Origin: Prosapia bicincta
Lineage: Eukaryota; Arthropoda; Insecta; Hemiptera; Cercopidae
Reading direction: 5' to 3'
DNA: 64,000 nucleotides
Assembly: GCA_036971475.1 (NCBI GenBank)
Contig: JBAIZL010000001.1
Span: forward strand, 281,930,425 to 281,994,424
The notes below the pieces were generated by a model that saw only the letters and a list, made by a program, of their open reading frames with translations, was not told where the DNA came from and ran no database searches. The translations under genes and the position numbers were made by a program. The stretch's first letter is position 1; every line of letters begins with the position of its first letter. Of the stretch, positions 37,634 to 49,105 are shown in pieces.

Positions 37634-38235
37634 AAATTCCTACTAAGTCGTCTAAGAAAAATTTTATTATGGTTACTTTTTATTTTGTAATTACAGTTAA
37701 TATAAATATGTATATACATACGACAGAATCACAATATTAAGTGGCAAAATAGAAAGCGAATTTCCTTGAAATTTTCGATTTCCCTCTCTATGCAGTTAAT
37801 GGTTTTAGAATATTATTTTTGTTTGTTACTATTTATTCGTTTTTTTTCGTTTCTAATTTTTAAAGCTGATGGTGCTCTATAACTTTTCATTCTTTACACT
37901 TCTGGTAATGCTTCGCTATAGCCAATAACCTTTCTCTTATAATTTCATATACATCTTTAAGTAATAGATTTCTTAGTTGTCTCAGTGCCAAAGTGTTGGA
38001 TTTTAAACTTGAAATTCCTGATTTCGAATCCGACCGAGATATCAATTTTTTTTAAAATTAAATTAATGAATAAATATTTGAAAAAACTGGTTTTAACACC
38101 AAATGACATCTACTATAGGTTAAAAAATATGTATTTGAACTTGAGCGGATGAATAAATAGTATTTTATTAACGATTGAAAATTTGTACAAGATATATACA
38201 AAGGGAGTGTGAGCTAACCGAAGGAATTGAATAAT
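37634..38235 (+). mobile_element. tRNA-headed SINE, copy B
   Basis: The least interrupted copy. It starts AATTCCTACTAAGTC and runs through CAATATTAAGTGGCAAAATAG. The tRNA-like stretch at about 37,977-38,036 includes an A-box-like TCTCAGTGCCAAAGTG and the B-box-like TTTCGAATCCGACC. It then passes TTAATGAATAAATATTTG, GTATTTGAACTTGAGCGGATG and AAATTTGTACAAGATATATAC, and ends near GGGAGTGTGAGCTAA. No coding frame; presumably mobilised by a LINE partner, which is inference. Confidence 0.68.
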
Positions 38236-40464
38236 AGGTTTGTATCGGGTCGTTAATTGATTTATCTAGGGCAAATAAACCAGACTAGCATATTTTTCTA
38301 TTGGTCGGATATTTTATCAAAGATAGGAAGGTTGCTGAGTTGTATGGGCGGTTTCGGATCATGTCGGTATCATGATGGATCCAACTTACCAGGATACGGC
38401 TTAATCCCTCACAGTCTAAGAATCTTCTCCACTCCATCATCCTTGATTTAAGATATTGTGTAAGGCGGGTTGTCAGATTCTCAGGGAGGCAATGGCGGAT
38501 ATCCCACGAAGGCTGGGGGGGGGGTATTACTAGTAGTGAAGTGCCAGGTTTGAGAGATAGAAATTACGTCAGCACAAATGTAATTGATCCTGTGCGGAGG
38601 AAAGATTTTAGCATTCCAGGTAGTTATAAAGCTGTACCTTGAAACGCATTCTATTTTATAATAAATTATCTGTACCCTGCCACGCTTTGCGGTTCCATGG
38701 ATCAGAAATAAGGAACAAGACTAAGTATACGTTCCATGGGTGTTTAATTTGGCAATACTTCAGAGGCTAACGCAATATAGAGCTGAGGCTTTGTCATCTT
38801 TTGATCGATCCGTTGCCAGAATCAATCTTTTAAGAACGGTTTTCCCAGTTCCTCCTGGCGCATGCAAGAAGTTCCCTTCTACTCCGTCATTTATCATTTG
38901 GATTATGCTACCATAAATGCCCTTATATTAAGGCGAATATTTATTCAGATTGTATAATAATCTGAATGGGATGTAAGTGGATAAGTTTGTTTTTGCTAAT
39001 AAACAATGTAATTGGAAACAAGTAATATTTCACAAGTGACTGTGGTGTATGACGAGTGATCCCTTCGATTGCGCCAAATGGCTTGCGACAGCTGACCATT
39101 AAAATCCTGATTTCTCGCGGTTGCGGGTATGTACACGAGAAATAGTTAAAACAATCTTTGAAACGCGTTGTATGTCTTGTCAAAATATGACCCCAATCGC
39201 TGCATAGCTTTTTGAAGCGCACACAAATCAAAATAACAGTTTTATATATAAAGATTAAAATTTAATAAACAATTCCTCATTCATTAGAAAAAAAACAGAA
39301 TCTTTTTTCTAATCAGTTATAAGGTGAGTATGTAGAAGGTGAAAATGCAAAAGCTCATCGTGCTTTCGAACAAGTAATCACCTGTTTATATCTCACAACC
39401 TACACTAGGTTTAGGTTTCTGCTACGCCTTATGCATGCACCTGTACAGCGCCGATAAAACGCCTGCACTTTCTCCCTCCGTTATTACATGGGATCAACCT
39501 ACTTGAGTGAGGCTTCGAACGAGCATGCGTGACATTTTCTTTTCATCAGAATTCCTGCCTCGTGGAAGGAGCGACGTATGTTACTGTACTGTATGAGCAA
39601 TATATTTATAGTGGTGACATCATAAATGATCTAACGCAGTGCTGCGTTGCAGACCTGACGGGCGAAATCGTGATAGAGTCGGTTAGTCTAAGTATAATAT
39701 TTAAACAAGTTGAAACATTATAAAACATTGTACGAAGCTCTCGTGTAAAGGAAAATATAACTCATTTTGTTGCTAGATGAGTTAATTTCAAGTATTAAGT
39801 AGAAAAAAAATATAATATTTTAATAGGAAGAAGGTATATAATAAATTTACCATGAATGCAATCGATTTCTTTTATATATAGTAAGCGTCTTAGAAGAGTG
39901 TTAATGTACATCTGCTTTGTTAATATAGCACTTGTTGTCTCTTTGCGTTTGTGGTGTAGTCTCCATTCAGTTACTTATTTGTTGTAGGTCAAAAATTTCA
40001 AATAAAAAATGGAATTTTTATATTTTTTAATATCATATTCAGAGCGAGTGAGAGTGTTAGATTTTGGATGACGCGTGTATGTGAGAAATACAAGACGTCA
40101 GACGAGGGAACGTATAGAATTGGGACAAGTGTTGAAGTTAGCTACATACGTAGCTATCATTTACCTCTTGAATGAAAAGGAAGTTAGTAGGGGTGAAGAA
40201 AAAAATCCTGATCACCAATTTTTTAATTCCTAATTTTCTAATAGTCTTTGATTTTCTTTAACGAACTACACTTGGACAGAAAAAAACTTTATGGTTTATG
40301 TCTGAGGGAAATGCAGTTTAAAAAAAAAAAATTATCATTTATATTACTCTAATATCTGTTATATATTACTCAATCAACCTTATTCAGGTGGTGACCAACC
40401 TCTCTTTATCGGAATATCTCCACGGTCCATTGTGGAGTAAAAACAATAATTGTATTGTAGCCCT

Positions 40465-40467
<3 letters not shown>
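38236..40467. other. No gene recognised
   Basis: Frames of 64, 96 (minus, 38,941-39,231) and 64 codons occur without recognisable domains. A G9 run sits at 38,515-38,523. Nothing supports a gene call. Confidence 0.4.

Positions 40468-40522
<55 letters not shown>
40468..40522. repeat. (TA)n microsatellite
   Basis: About 27 TA units, just left of a hAT-like terminus. Confidence 0.97.
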
Positions 40523-40524
<2 letters not shown>

Positions 40525-40555
40525 GATGGTTTATTTTTTGGTTTCTGATAGTTTT

Positions 40556-40618
40556 AGGATCGAATCACGGTGCATGTGAAACCCTAATGGGTCGCCACTC
40601 ACCTTTTGGGAACCGCTG
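40556..40618 (-). mobile_element. hAT-like transposon terminus
   Basis: Read on the minus strand from 40,618 the sequence is CAGCGGTTCCCAAAAGGTGA followed by GTGGCGACCC. This is the familiar terminal motif of one hAT superfamily group (CAG-GGTTC-CAA--...-GCGACCC). Only one end is recognised; the element's other end and any transposase were not found. Confidence 0.5.
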
Positions 40619-43160
40619 CTCTATAATATATTTTATGCTTTAACGTAGAAACGAAAGCAGTTCTGAAAATGTCTAAACACACTGCCCCGGCAGAGCAGTA
40701 AAGGCTTGTATTGGATAATCATCAATCCTTGTTATCGGCATAAGAAGTAGCTGCCTAGAGGAAAATGTATTAGCTCAAAAGTATTTTTATTTACGTTTAT
40801 TCTTGCAATCGAGAATATACACAGTATGTTAAGTGCTTAACAGTTAGATAATTGTATCTGTTCCCATCTTGTTTGTAAGTTGGTATAGGTAACGTTCTTA
40901 TACGTCCGAGATTATATTTAGTTTTAAATTAAAAAAAAAACTTTATAGTAGAAGCACAAACCATTTATTCGAGTATAGTAGTATGGTTCACTAATAATCT
41001 GTTTTTAAAATAACGCTCACATTCTGTAACTATATAGTTTTATTTCAAATTGTTTCAACTGTTTCACCTAATTACATTATTGTCATTTTTAAAAACAACT
41101 TTGTTTTCTTTAGCATTATTTGTTTTTTTCCTTAGATATAAAGAACAGTTTCTGGTAATGCCAGTAGTATAAATAGGTGAAATGCTTAAAACAATTGATT
41201 AATACTCTATCAATACTCTATTAATACCTCTATCAAGGTGTTACGTTCTTCCCGTGTTCATTTACTCAGGTTTCGTTCTATTTCATCTCTCTATGACTAT
41301 TGGTATTTTTTTACTCCTGACTGTTGGGTTTCCCTCGGTGATTCCTCTTAGCGTCTGTCCACCTCTTTGTTCTGAGTACCCACAGGGCCATACTGTTTTT
41401 ATATCCTCGAAAGTGTCATATTTGACTTTCAGTCATCTTATGGCATAGATGTTTGGTATACCTAATATAGGTAATCTGCAGCATTGACGCCAATATTCCT
41501 TCACAGTATTGCTCTGATATCTCTAAACATAGAGTAGAGTAAACACTCACATTTCCTTAATATGGTGTAGGTAAAATTTTATTAGCTGGAACTTGGTGGC
41601 TGCGGGTCTTGGCGAGAGGCTGCGGGCGAGGAGTGGGTGGAGGTACTCGCAGGTCATTTTCAAAAACATCGCCCTTGGACTTCCGCTCACTCATAGGGTT
41701 GACTCATTGTTTTGTTACTCATTAATACTTTTTAATGTATGTTGAAAATAACAACAAATGAAAATAGGGCGTTCACGGAAGCGTGCTAATAGGACTGGAA
41801 AGGTTGGGACTGGTAGCCCTCTATTTATGGCCCCAATGAGGGATGACGACAGTGCCTGATGTTTTATAGATGTCGAATACACAATTTTACCTAAGAGCCA
41901 AGTGCCAGATTATAAAATTGGATATATGTATGATGGAATCTTGTAGATACGTAATAAGTCTGTCTCATTTCATTATTTGTAGTTGAATGCTCATGTCAGC
42001 TTGGCGTGGATTAGATTGGATGGCTTCTAATGTAGTAACTTATTTTAATAAATAATAAATTTTTTCAATACTATCTAATGTGTAATTAGAAATTAACTTT
42101 AAAATGAGTTGTTTGGTTATAAAGCAGGTTAGCATAACTTAAATATTTATAAAATAATGATGTAATTATTGCACGGGCTACATGGCTGTGTGATCATGAA
42201 GCTTTCACTAAGTAATCAATTCCGTGAGCTAATGGAATTAGTCAGTAACGTTCGAACTACTTAGAGAAATCCCCGTACATTTGGAACCGTGAAATTACCA
42301 CCTGTTACACCTTACTTCACAAAGAACGTTGGGGATTCTATACCGCAGCGACGCCCGTGTTTGACAGTTGGGACATGATAAACTGAGCATCCTCAATAGC
42401 CTATTCATATTAGGATTTGTGTTGTGACAATACACACAGCTTCCACGGTGGGAAAGGATTGTCTCTTTTATAGCAGGATTATCATGGTGTTGTGGTTTTC
42501 ATTTTGAACATGACTTGCTTTTACATTATTCGATACAGAAAATTTTCTTTTATATTATACTATTATTTGTGTTTTCTAAAAAAAAACACAGAATATGCAA
42601 ACAAAAATTGTATGTACGCTCGCAAAATATTTTCATTATATTTTATGCTTTAATCAATTAATATATTAATATATAATTATTAATTAATATATTATTAATA
42701 ATATATTCTTTTTAAAGTTTAAACCAAAGATAAAGGTTACCGAAGATAGAAGTTTGAATAATGAAATGTTTAGAGTTGTAGCAATTCAGCATAGCTTTCC
42801 AGATACTTTCGTCCAAATTGAAGGCAGTGAAACGCGCTCTGTACAAACTTGGGAAAGCAAACTTCAGCATCCGCGATTGTAATGCAAATACGGGCGGTTG
42901 TGTAATTGTGTTCACCGTAATTTGCATTATTCCGGTTTAACAAGGTGTATTATTTTTAGCAAGCGCCACAATTAGCGGGAGACCCGATGTATTGTTCCAG
43001 CAAAGAGTTATGTTTGGTTAGTGCAAGAAATCATAACGCCGTTGTTTATTGTACCTTCTCTTGCATTACTAAATAGAATTGTATAATTATAATTCTGTAT
43101 TTGTTTGTTACATTAGCCTGATATTTCGTAGAGGAAGGTATGTTGTGAATACAATTATTT
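40619..43160. other. No gene recognised
   Basis: Frames of 64 codons (41,254-41,448, +) and 71 codons (42,712-42,927, -) have no recognised domain. A G-rich stretch at 41,585-41,665 is the only strong composition shift. A short TTAATATATTAAT-type palindromic cluster lies at 42,655-42,705. Confidence 0.4.
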
Positions 43161-43162
43161 AT

Positions 43163-44756
43163 AATGTTTCAAACAACCTACAAACACATGGCACATTTAT
43201 TATTTCAAACAACTTACAAACACATGGCACATTTATTATTTCAAACAACTTACAGCCACATAGCCCGTTTAATGGGTCAATCAACCTATAACCACATAGC
43301 ACAATTAATGTTTCAATCAACCTAGAACCACATAGCACAATTAATGTTTCAATCAACCTAGAACCACATAGCACAATTAATGTTTAAAACCACCTACAAC
43401 AGAATAGGACATTAAATACAATATAGCACATTTAATGTTTCAAACCATCTTCAACCACATAGTGCATTTAATGTTTCAAACTGCCTACAACAGAATAGGA
43501 TATTAAATTTTTAAAACATCCTGCAACAACATAACACATTCAATGTTTCAAATAACCTGCAACTGCATACAGTAGTACAATTAATGATTTTAACAGCGTA
43601 CAACAACATAGCCCATTTAATGTTTAAAATAACCTACAACCACTTAGTACATTTAATGTTTCAAACAACCTACAACTTCATAGCAGATTTAATGTTTCAA
43701 ACAACCTTCAACCACATATTGCATTTAACGTTTCAAACAACCTACAACTACATAGTAAATTTGATGCTTCGTACAACCTGCAACAACATAGCACATATAA
43801 TGTTTCAAACAATCTATAACCACATAGCACATTTAATGTTTCAAACAACCTACAACCACATAGTAAATTTGATGCTTCGTACAACCTGCAACAACATAGC
43901 ACATATAATGTTTCAAACAATCTATAACCACATAGCACATTTAATGTTTCGAACAACCTACAACTACATAGTAAATTTGATGCTTCGTACAACCTGCAAC
44001 AACATAGCACATATAATGTTTCAAACAATCTATAACCACATAGCACATTTAATGTTTCAAACAACTTACAACCTACAACCACATAGCACATTTAATTTTT
44101 CAAACAACCTACAACCGCCTACATTAGTACAATTATTACTTTAAATAACATTCAACAACATAGAACATTTAATGTCTCACATAACCTACAACTACGTAGT
44201 ACATGTGATGGTTCAAACTACCTACAACAACATAGCACATTTAATGTCTCACATAACCTACAACTACATAGTACATGTGATGGTTCAAACTACCTACAAC
44301 AACATAGAACATTTAATGTCTCACATAACCTACAACTACATAGTACATGTGATGGTTCAAACTACCTACAACAACAGCACATTCAATGTTTGAAACAACC
44401 TACAACCACATAGCACATTTAGGCTCCCAACCACCTACAACCACATAGCACATTTAATTTTTCAAACAACCTACAACCGCCTACATTAGTACAATTATTA
44501 TTCCAAACAACATTCAACAACATAGAACATTTAATGTCTCACATAACCTACAACTACATAGTACATGTGATGGTTCAAACTACCTACAACAACATAGCAC
44601 ATTTAATATCTCAAATAACCTACAACCACATAGTACATTAGGTGTTTCTAACTACCTACAACAACAGCACATTCAATGTTTGAAACAACCTACAACCACA
44701 TAGCACATTTAGGCTCCCAACCACCTACAACAGCATAGCACATTTAATATTTCAAG
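43163..44756. repeat. 36-bp minisatellite array
   Basis: About 44 units. The consensus starts TTTCAAACAACCTACAACCA and continues CATAGCACATTTAATG. Unit divergence is much greater than in the 2-kb array, with single-base changes and deletions. Internal higher-order blocks are visible: an about 108-bp three-unit block (GATGCTTCGTACAACCTGCA etc.) repeats three times at about 43,760-44,030, and a 72-bp block (CTCACATAACCTACAACTAC) repeats at about 44,170-44,390 and again near 44,540. Open frames on both strands are by-products of the 36-bp period. Confidence 0.93.
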
Positions 44757-45017
44757 GAATGCATAGAACGGTCAACAATAGCGTACAAATTTTGATACCA
44801 TTTTCTACATCTTACAACACGTGAACAAGGTTTCTCCATTGTGGTGATTTTAAAAACCAAATCAAGGAATCGATTGACATTGGAAAATGCCATTGTTTTG
44901 TGTGTTAGTAAAATTAATTCCAGGCCTTAAACAAGTACTATTTATTAGGAATATACTGTGGTTGAATTTAATAATAAATACACAAAAACCTCTTAACCAC
45001 AAACTTTCTTTAATTTA

Positions 45018-45060
45018 CCCTAATGTACATTTCAGTTACAAAGTAACCATCCTCAGAGGG
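45018..45060 (-). ncRNA. Hammerhead-ribozyme-like motif, complete (left arm)
   Basis: Exact mirror of the plus-strand motif at 45,092-45,134: CCCT, CTGAGGA, T, stem II, GAAA, TGTACA, T, T, AGGG, read on the minus strand. All core residues are intact. Confidence 0.72.
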
Positions 45061-45091
45061 ATAACATACAAAGACTGTCTTTGTATGTTAT

Positions 45092-45134
45092 CCCTCTGAG
45101 GATGGTTACTTTGTAACTGAAATGTACATTAGGG
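45092..45134 (+). ncRNA. Hammerhead-ribozyme-like motif, complete (right arm)
   Basis: CCCT (stem I), CTGAGGA (45,096-45,102, core CUGANGA), extra T, stem II GGTTAC-TTT-GTAACT (5 Watson-Crick pairs plus a G-U), GAAA (45,119-45,122), TGTACA palindrome, T, T (position 17; predicted cleavage after 45,130), then AGGG pairing with CCCT. A further TTA/TAA pairing is possible beyond a small bulge. Short helix III suggests dimeric action. Confidence 0.74.
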
Positions 45135-45216
45135 TAAATTAAAGAAAGTTTGTGGTTAAGAGGTTTTTGTGTATTTATTCTTAAACAAGTAATATAGAAT
45201 TTTTTTATAAAATGTC

Positions 45217-45925
45217 AATTCCCACTAAAGTCAACAAAGAAAAGTTTTATTTGTTTTTTTTTTTAGTTTATAATTACAATTAATATAAATATGTATACAT
45301 ATGTCAGAAAAACAATATTAAGTGGCAAAATAAAAAGAGAATTTCTTTTCAATTTTCCTTTCTGTGTTTGCTGTTGGACTATTATTTTTATTTGTTATTT
45401 TTATACGCTTTTTTCGTCGCCTGCATTGTGTTGTAGTTTCTTTTCGCTTTCCTTTCGCATTGTCCGTTTGTGAAGTAGGGTTCAATACTTTTTAACCCAG
45501 TTTGTTTTTTTATTCTTTTTATTCATTTTTAATCCTAGAGCATTATTCATGATATTGTGGTAACCATACAAATGGAGATTTCGAAGACAACCAGATATTG
45601 GCAATAAAAAGTCATTTACAGTACATATCTGAGAAATAGATTTCTAACTATGGCGAAGTTGGCTCGGTGCTAAAGCGCTAGACTTTCAACATGAACATAC
45701 TCATTCCAAATGCGACCAAGATCCTCCAAATTTTGATAATTTACTTATTAAATAAATATTAGAAAACAACCTATTAACATCAATTAGCATCCACTACAGA
45801 TTTAAAAAAAATATTTGAACTTGATTGGATGACTAAAAACGTATTTTATAAATGATTGAAAATTTGTACTAGATATAGGCCTATATCAGGAGAGTGTAAA
45901 CTAATAGAAGAAATTGAAAAATTGG
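45217..45925 (+). mobile_element. tRNA-headed SINE, copy C
   Basis: Same landmarks as copy B. Its tRNA-like segment is the clearest: TTGGCTCGGTGCTAAAGCGC (A-box region, 45,658 on) then TAGACTTTCAAC and ATTCCAAATGCGACC (decayed B-box, 45,702-45,717). The pattern 'AGCGCTAGACTTtcAA' resembles the anticodon-arm region of tRNA-Lys-like genes, which is a suggestion only. It starts 37 bp after the palindrome at 44,973-45,179. Confidence 0.7.
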
Positions 45926-45986
45926 TGAATTATAAACAAGCTGAGGTTTTTCATTAGCAGAACAAAAAACCTAAGAATTTAGTATA

Positions 45987-46142
45987 ATGCAAGAAACTAC
46001 AAAATTAACTTATAATGTTTTACCTTTTCTCCGCATTTTGCGACCCATGGGGTTAGACCCTGATTTACAGGACTTGTGGAAGCCGTTATTAACGGATCTG
46101 AATATGTCGGATTATAGTCTCGTAACGTTAAAGTCAATGTAA
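45987..46142 (+). CDS. Short unrecognised open frame
   Basis: Fifty-one codons from ATG to TAA; the second half reads RPMGLDPDLQDLWKPLLTDL. Amino-acid use looks more protein-like than other frames nearby and the DNA is less AT-rich, but there is no family match that I recognise and no clear splice sites. It could be an exon piece or chance. Confidence 0.15.
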   Translation: MQETTKLTYNVLPFLRILRPMGLDPDLQDLWKPLLTDLNMSDYSLVTLKSM

Positions 46143-46718
46143 CGTAAGCATTATTGTTACGCTACGCACGTTTTATTTAGACGTGGCCCCGAAATAATCC
46201 TCCTCGATGGAGCACGTAATTCGAAACATCAAGTGTACGTGATCTTAGTGTTCGTTAATGAACTTTCGGTCCGCAGAGCTAAATCTAATGACGGAGTTAC
46301 GGCTCTTAATAAAAGATTTGCCGGAAATGGTAGATGGCTCGGATGGGAACAAAAACAAAAGACTTATCTTGAAGGAATAACGTTAAGCAGAAGTATACGG
46401 CTATAAATTTAGCACTTTCGTTCTATTGTTCTGGAAAGATGTTTTTGCAACTTACTTCAGATAAAAAGATAAATGTTTGCATGTCTGTTTAATTTTTTTT
46501 CGCAAATGATACAATATTGTGAGTTTTGGTTTTTATTATCGGACGGTCGCGGTCGTTGATTCATGTGATGAGATTTTTAAACTACACGAAACAAAGACTA
46601 ACGAGATACATAGTTCAAATGATTTGTTTAACGAACTGTTGAGTTATTAAGTATGAAACATTATTATAGGCTATACTGTCTTTTAAAAATCGATCACTCT
46701 AAAAAGTAAGATAAAGTA

Positions 46719-46719
<1 letters not shown>
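46143..46719. other. No gene recognised
   Basis: Moderately GC-rich to 46.4 kb, then AT-rich. No frame of note on either strand. Confidence 0.45.

Positions 46720-46800
<81 letters not shown>
46720..46800. repeat. (TA)n microsatellite
   Basis: About 40 TA units with one interruption near 46,788, the longest TA tract in the window, abutting an inverted repeat pair. Confidence 0.97.
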
Positions 46801-46801
<1 letters not shown>

Positions 46802-46973
46802 ACTTTCACTATATGTACTTAAACAAGAATCTTACTTGGTATTTATACGAGTTAACTTTCAAAGACTGATAGTATCTCCATTATCGAGCATCAATCGAGA
46901 TACTATCAATCTTTGAAAGTTACCTCGCATAAATACCAAGTAAGATTCTTTTTAAGTACATATAGTGAAAGTG
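46801..46973. repeat. Inverted repeat pair next to (TA)n
   Basis: Arms 46,801-46,879 and 46,896-46,973 (about 78 bp, a few mismatches) share CACTTTCACTATATGTACTT and its reverse complement, around a 16-bp centre. The place, size and (TA)n neighbour match the ribozyme-bearing inverted pairs. A GATACTATC hairpin is followed by CTTTGAAAG, but I cannot find a CUGANGA core, so no ribozyme is called. Confidence 0.75.
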
Positions 46974-47124
46974 ATAAGTGAATACAAGAAAACAGTGTTG
47001 CAAAGTTAATATATATATTAAATATACATATGTATATAAATATCGCAATATGTATTTTTGTGTATTAATAAAGAACTAAGTCAAAATACAAATACAAGAA
47101 TTATAATTGAATTTACAATTGTAA

Positions 47125-47150
47125 ATATATATATATATATATATATATAT
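47125..47150. repeat. (TA)n microsatellite
   Basis: About 13 TA units. Confidence 0.95.
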
Positions 47151-48929
47151 TGTCATAAAGTTTATTCTCTCTTTTTTCAAAATAAAATAATTAACTTGTA
47201 ATCGTTAACCTGTTTAATTTTTATTCATTTCGTATTTTGGAGATGCATATTATAACACGTATATGACTATTGGTTTCATGTATGGCTATTGTTTTAAAAC
47301 CTCAAAATACGTCCTAAACATATTAAATTTTGATTTGCCGTAAGAAATAAAATATTTGTTTAATGGCCTCCATTTAAATTACAATTGTTGTCGAGTGTGA
47401 TCGAGTTCAGTACTCTCTGTTTGGCGCAAATACTTCTATTAACGCGTACAAGTACATGTAGGGCTCTTTTGTAAAGTTTGCTCAATTACATACCCAATCC
47501 CTTGATTACCGTGATTGCTTTTTGACGTAGAGTATTGTATTTTAGTTTCAAAGCATAAGCATTCACTTTAATTGAACGTGTATTTTGCTATGTAACAAAA
47601 TGACATTAATAATAATTAAATAATATTTTTATTAATTTATCAGTACTTAAAAAGAATTGATATTTGAAACAAGGCTTGTGACAAATAATGAGAAACCTGT
47701 GCGCCATTGACATAATGAAAACATTATCTATTTTGTTAGAAAAGGGGAAAATACATGTGAATACTCCATGATAATCTTCACTAAGTTCGTATTCTGATTT
47801 AAAAATTGTATTGCAATATGTTACAAATTTTAAAGTATTTTCTTTATACGCCATTCCCCTAGCTCTAAATTTATTCACGCATTTATTACAACTTCACCCA
47901 TTCAACTGCTGTCAGGTACTTAAGTTGTGGTTTTATTCCGGTTTCCAGTAATTTCTCTTACCAACTTGCCTAATTGGATGTGTTGCTGTCTACGTTGAAA
48001 GGATGCTTGCTTGGTTACCTGTTCCGTTGATTCAGGTCGGAAGGTTTAGGGGAGGAAAACGTTTCTGGTATTACTTGACAATTCTTATGCAGGTACGGGA
48101 TGTTCTGGATAGGACAGGTGTCTATGAAGGAACGGAGTCAGGAATGGCGAATAAAGAAAGAAGCCTGGCTATGAGTATGGAGCGGTAACAGTAGTATATG
48201 AAATTATTTCGTTGATTTAAATTAGGTTAATTGAAGTTGCTTGATGTAATCTCATCTTGAATACACTGATTAAACTAATTTTAAAAACATTCACTTAGTT
48301 AAGTATTTTTAAAATTTGGTTAATTGGTTGATTAATTCATATTACTTTATATTACATAATTGTGAATTGTGAATAAATCGGGTTCAGAAAGAAAGCTAGA
48401 GGTTTAAAAATATTTTTAATAATATTCAAAACTGTCTATCGGAGTGATTTAATCCGGATTTGGAATGGAACGTGATTGAAGTCGTTTCCAATTCCTTTCC
48501 AACACTTAATCCAATTATATGTGCGTCTTCTGTAATAATAAAATCTGACGAGATATGAATTTATTGAAGGAGTAGGGAGATTTTCCTTACTTATTGGAGG
48601 GATTTGTTTCTTTTCGAAGTCGAATGATGATAGAAATATTCTCAATAAAAAAATTAATTCTTAATGAAAAAAGTCTTTCAGTTGCGCCTTATACTTGTTA
48701 AATTTTGTCTAAATGTGTTTTATTGTAATTTAATGCGTTTAGTATTAAAACCTCGTGATAAAAATTAAAAACATATTTGATAAAGCGGATTGAAATTAAC
48801 AGAAATTAAAATTTACATGATGAAATTAATATTTCTCGTCCAATTGTTTTTCTGATATTTTTGTCAATATATTTATAACTCGAGTTTTAGCAAGAGACTT
48901 GAGATGCGGAGGAGGGTAATTTTCGGATA
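47151..48929. other. No gene recognised
   Basis: Frames of 60-90 codons (47,606-47,878 and 48,436-48,645 on minus, 48,003-48,188 on plus) show no domain. AT-rich intergenic or intronic sequence. Confidence 0.4.
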
Positions 48930-49105
48930 ACCTCTTAAACCACAAACACTCTACTAGTATTTATACCCTGAATCGATTGCAAAGCCATTATCTTCAGAGG
49001 AAATTACTTTAAAAGTCTTGTAGTAATGTGATTGCTTTGCAATCGAAATGTACATCAGGGCATAAATAAATGTTTTTGTGGTTTTAGAGGTTTTATTTAT
49101 TTTTA
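48930..49105. repeat. Decayed inverted pair with hammerhead remnants
   Basis: Outward arms share CTCTTAAACCACAAACA with its reverse-complement counterpart near 49,075-49,095, and TTATACCCTGA with TCAGGGCATAAA. On plus, GATTGC-TTT-GCAATC (stem II) is followed by GAAA (49,045), TGTACA, T, C, AGGG, as in the 45-kb motif, but the CTGANGA core is lost upstream. On minus, CTGAAGATAATGG is kept while GAAATGTA is deleted. So each arm has lost a different half. Confidence 0.6.

Larger units (their letters stand above)
44973..45179. repeat. Perfect 103-bp-arm palindrome with two hammerheads
   Basis: Arms 44,973-45,075 and 45,077-45,179 are exact reverse complements separated by one base (45,076). Each arm carries a complete hammerhead-like motif directed outward (listed separately), then TAAATTAAAGAAAGTTTGTG and AGAGGTTTTTGTGTATTTATT. 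Related, more decayed arms flank 48,934-49,100. The zero divergence over 103 bp implies recent origin or ongoing arm-to-arm conversion. A fold-back assembly artefact has to be excluded. Confidence 0.9.

Noticed and set aside
43584..44144. 186-codon frame on plus and 127-codon frame on minus as genes
   Set aside because: Both are read-through of the 36-bp minisatellite in different frames.
46195..46225. Another hammerhead-like end (TTCGAAACATC)
   Set aside because: No stem II and no palindromic helix III next to GAAA.
46801..46973. Hammerhead ribozymes in this inverted pair
   Set aside because: A hairpin and a GAAA are present, but no CUGANGA-like core could be placed.
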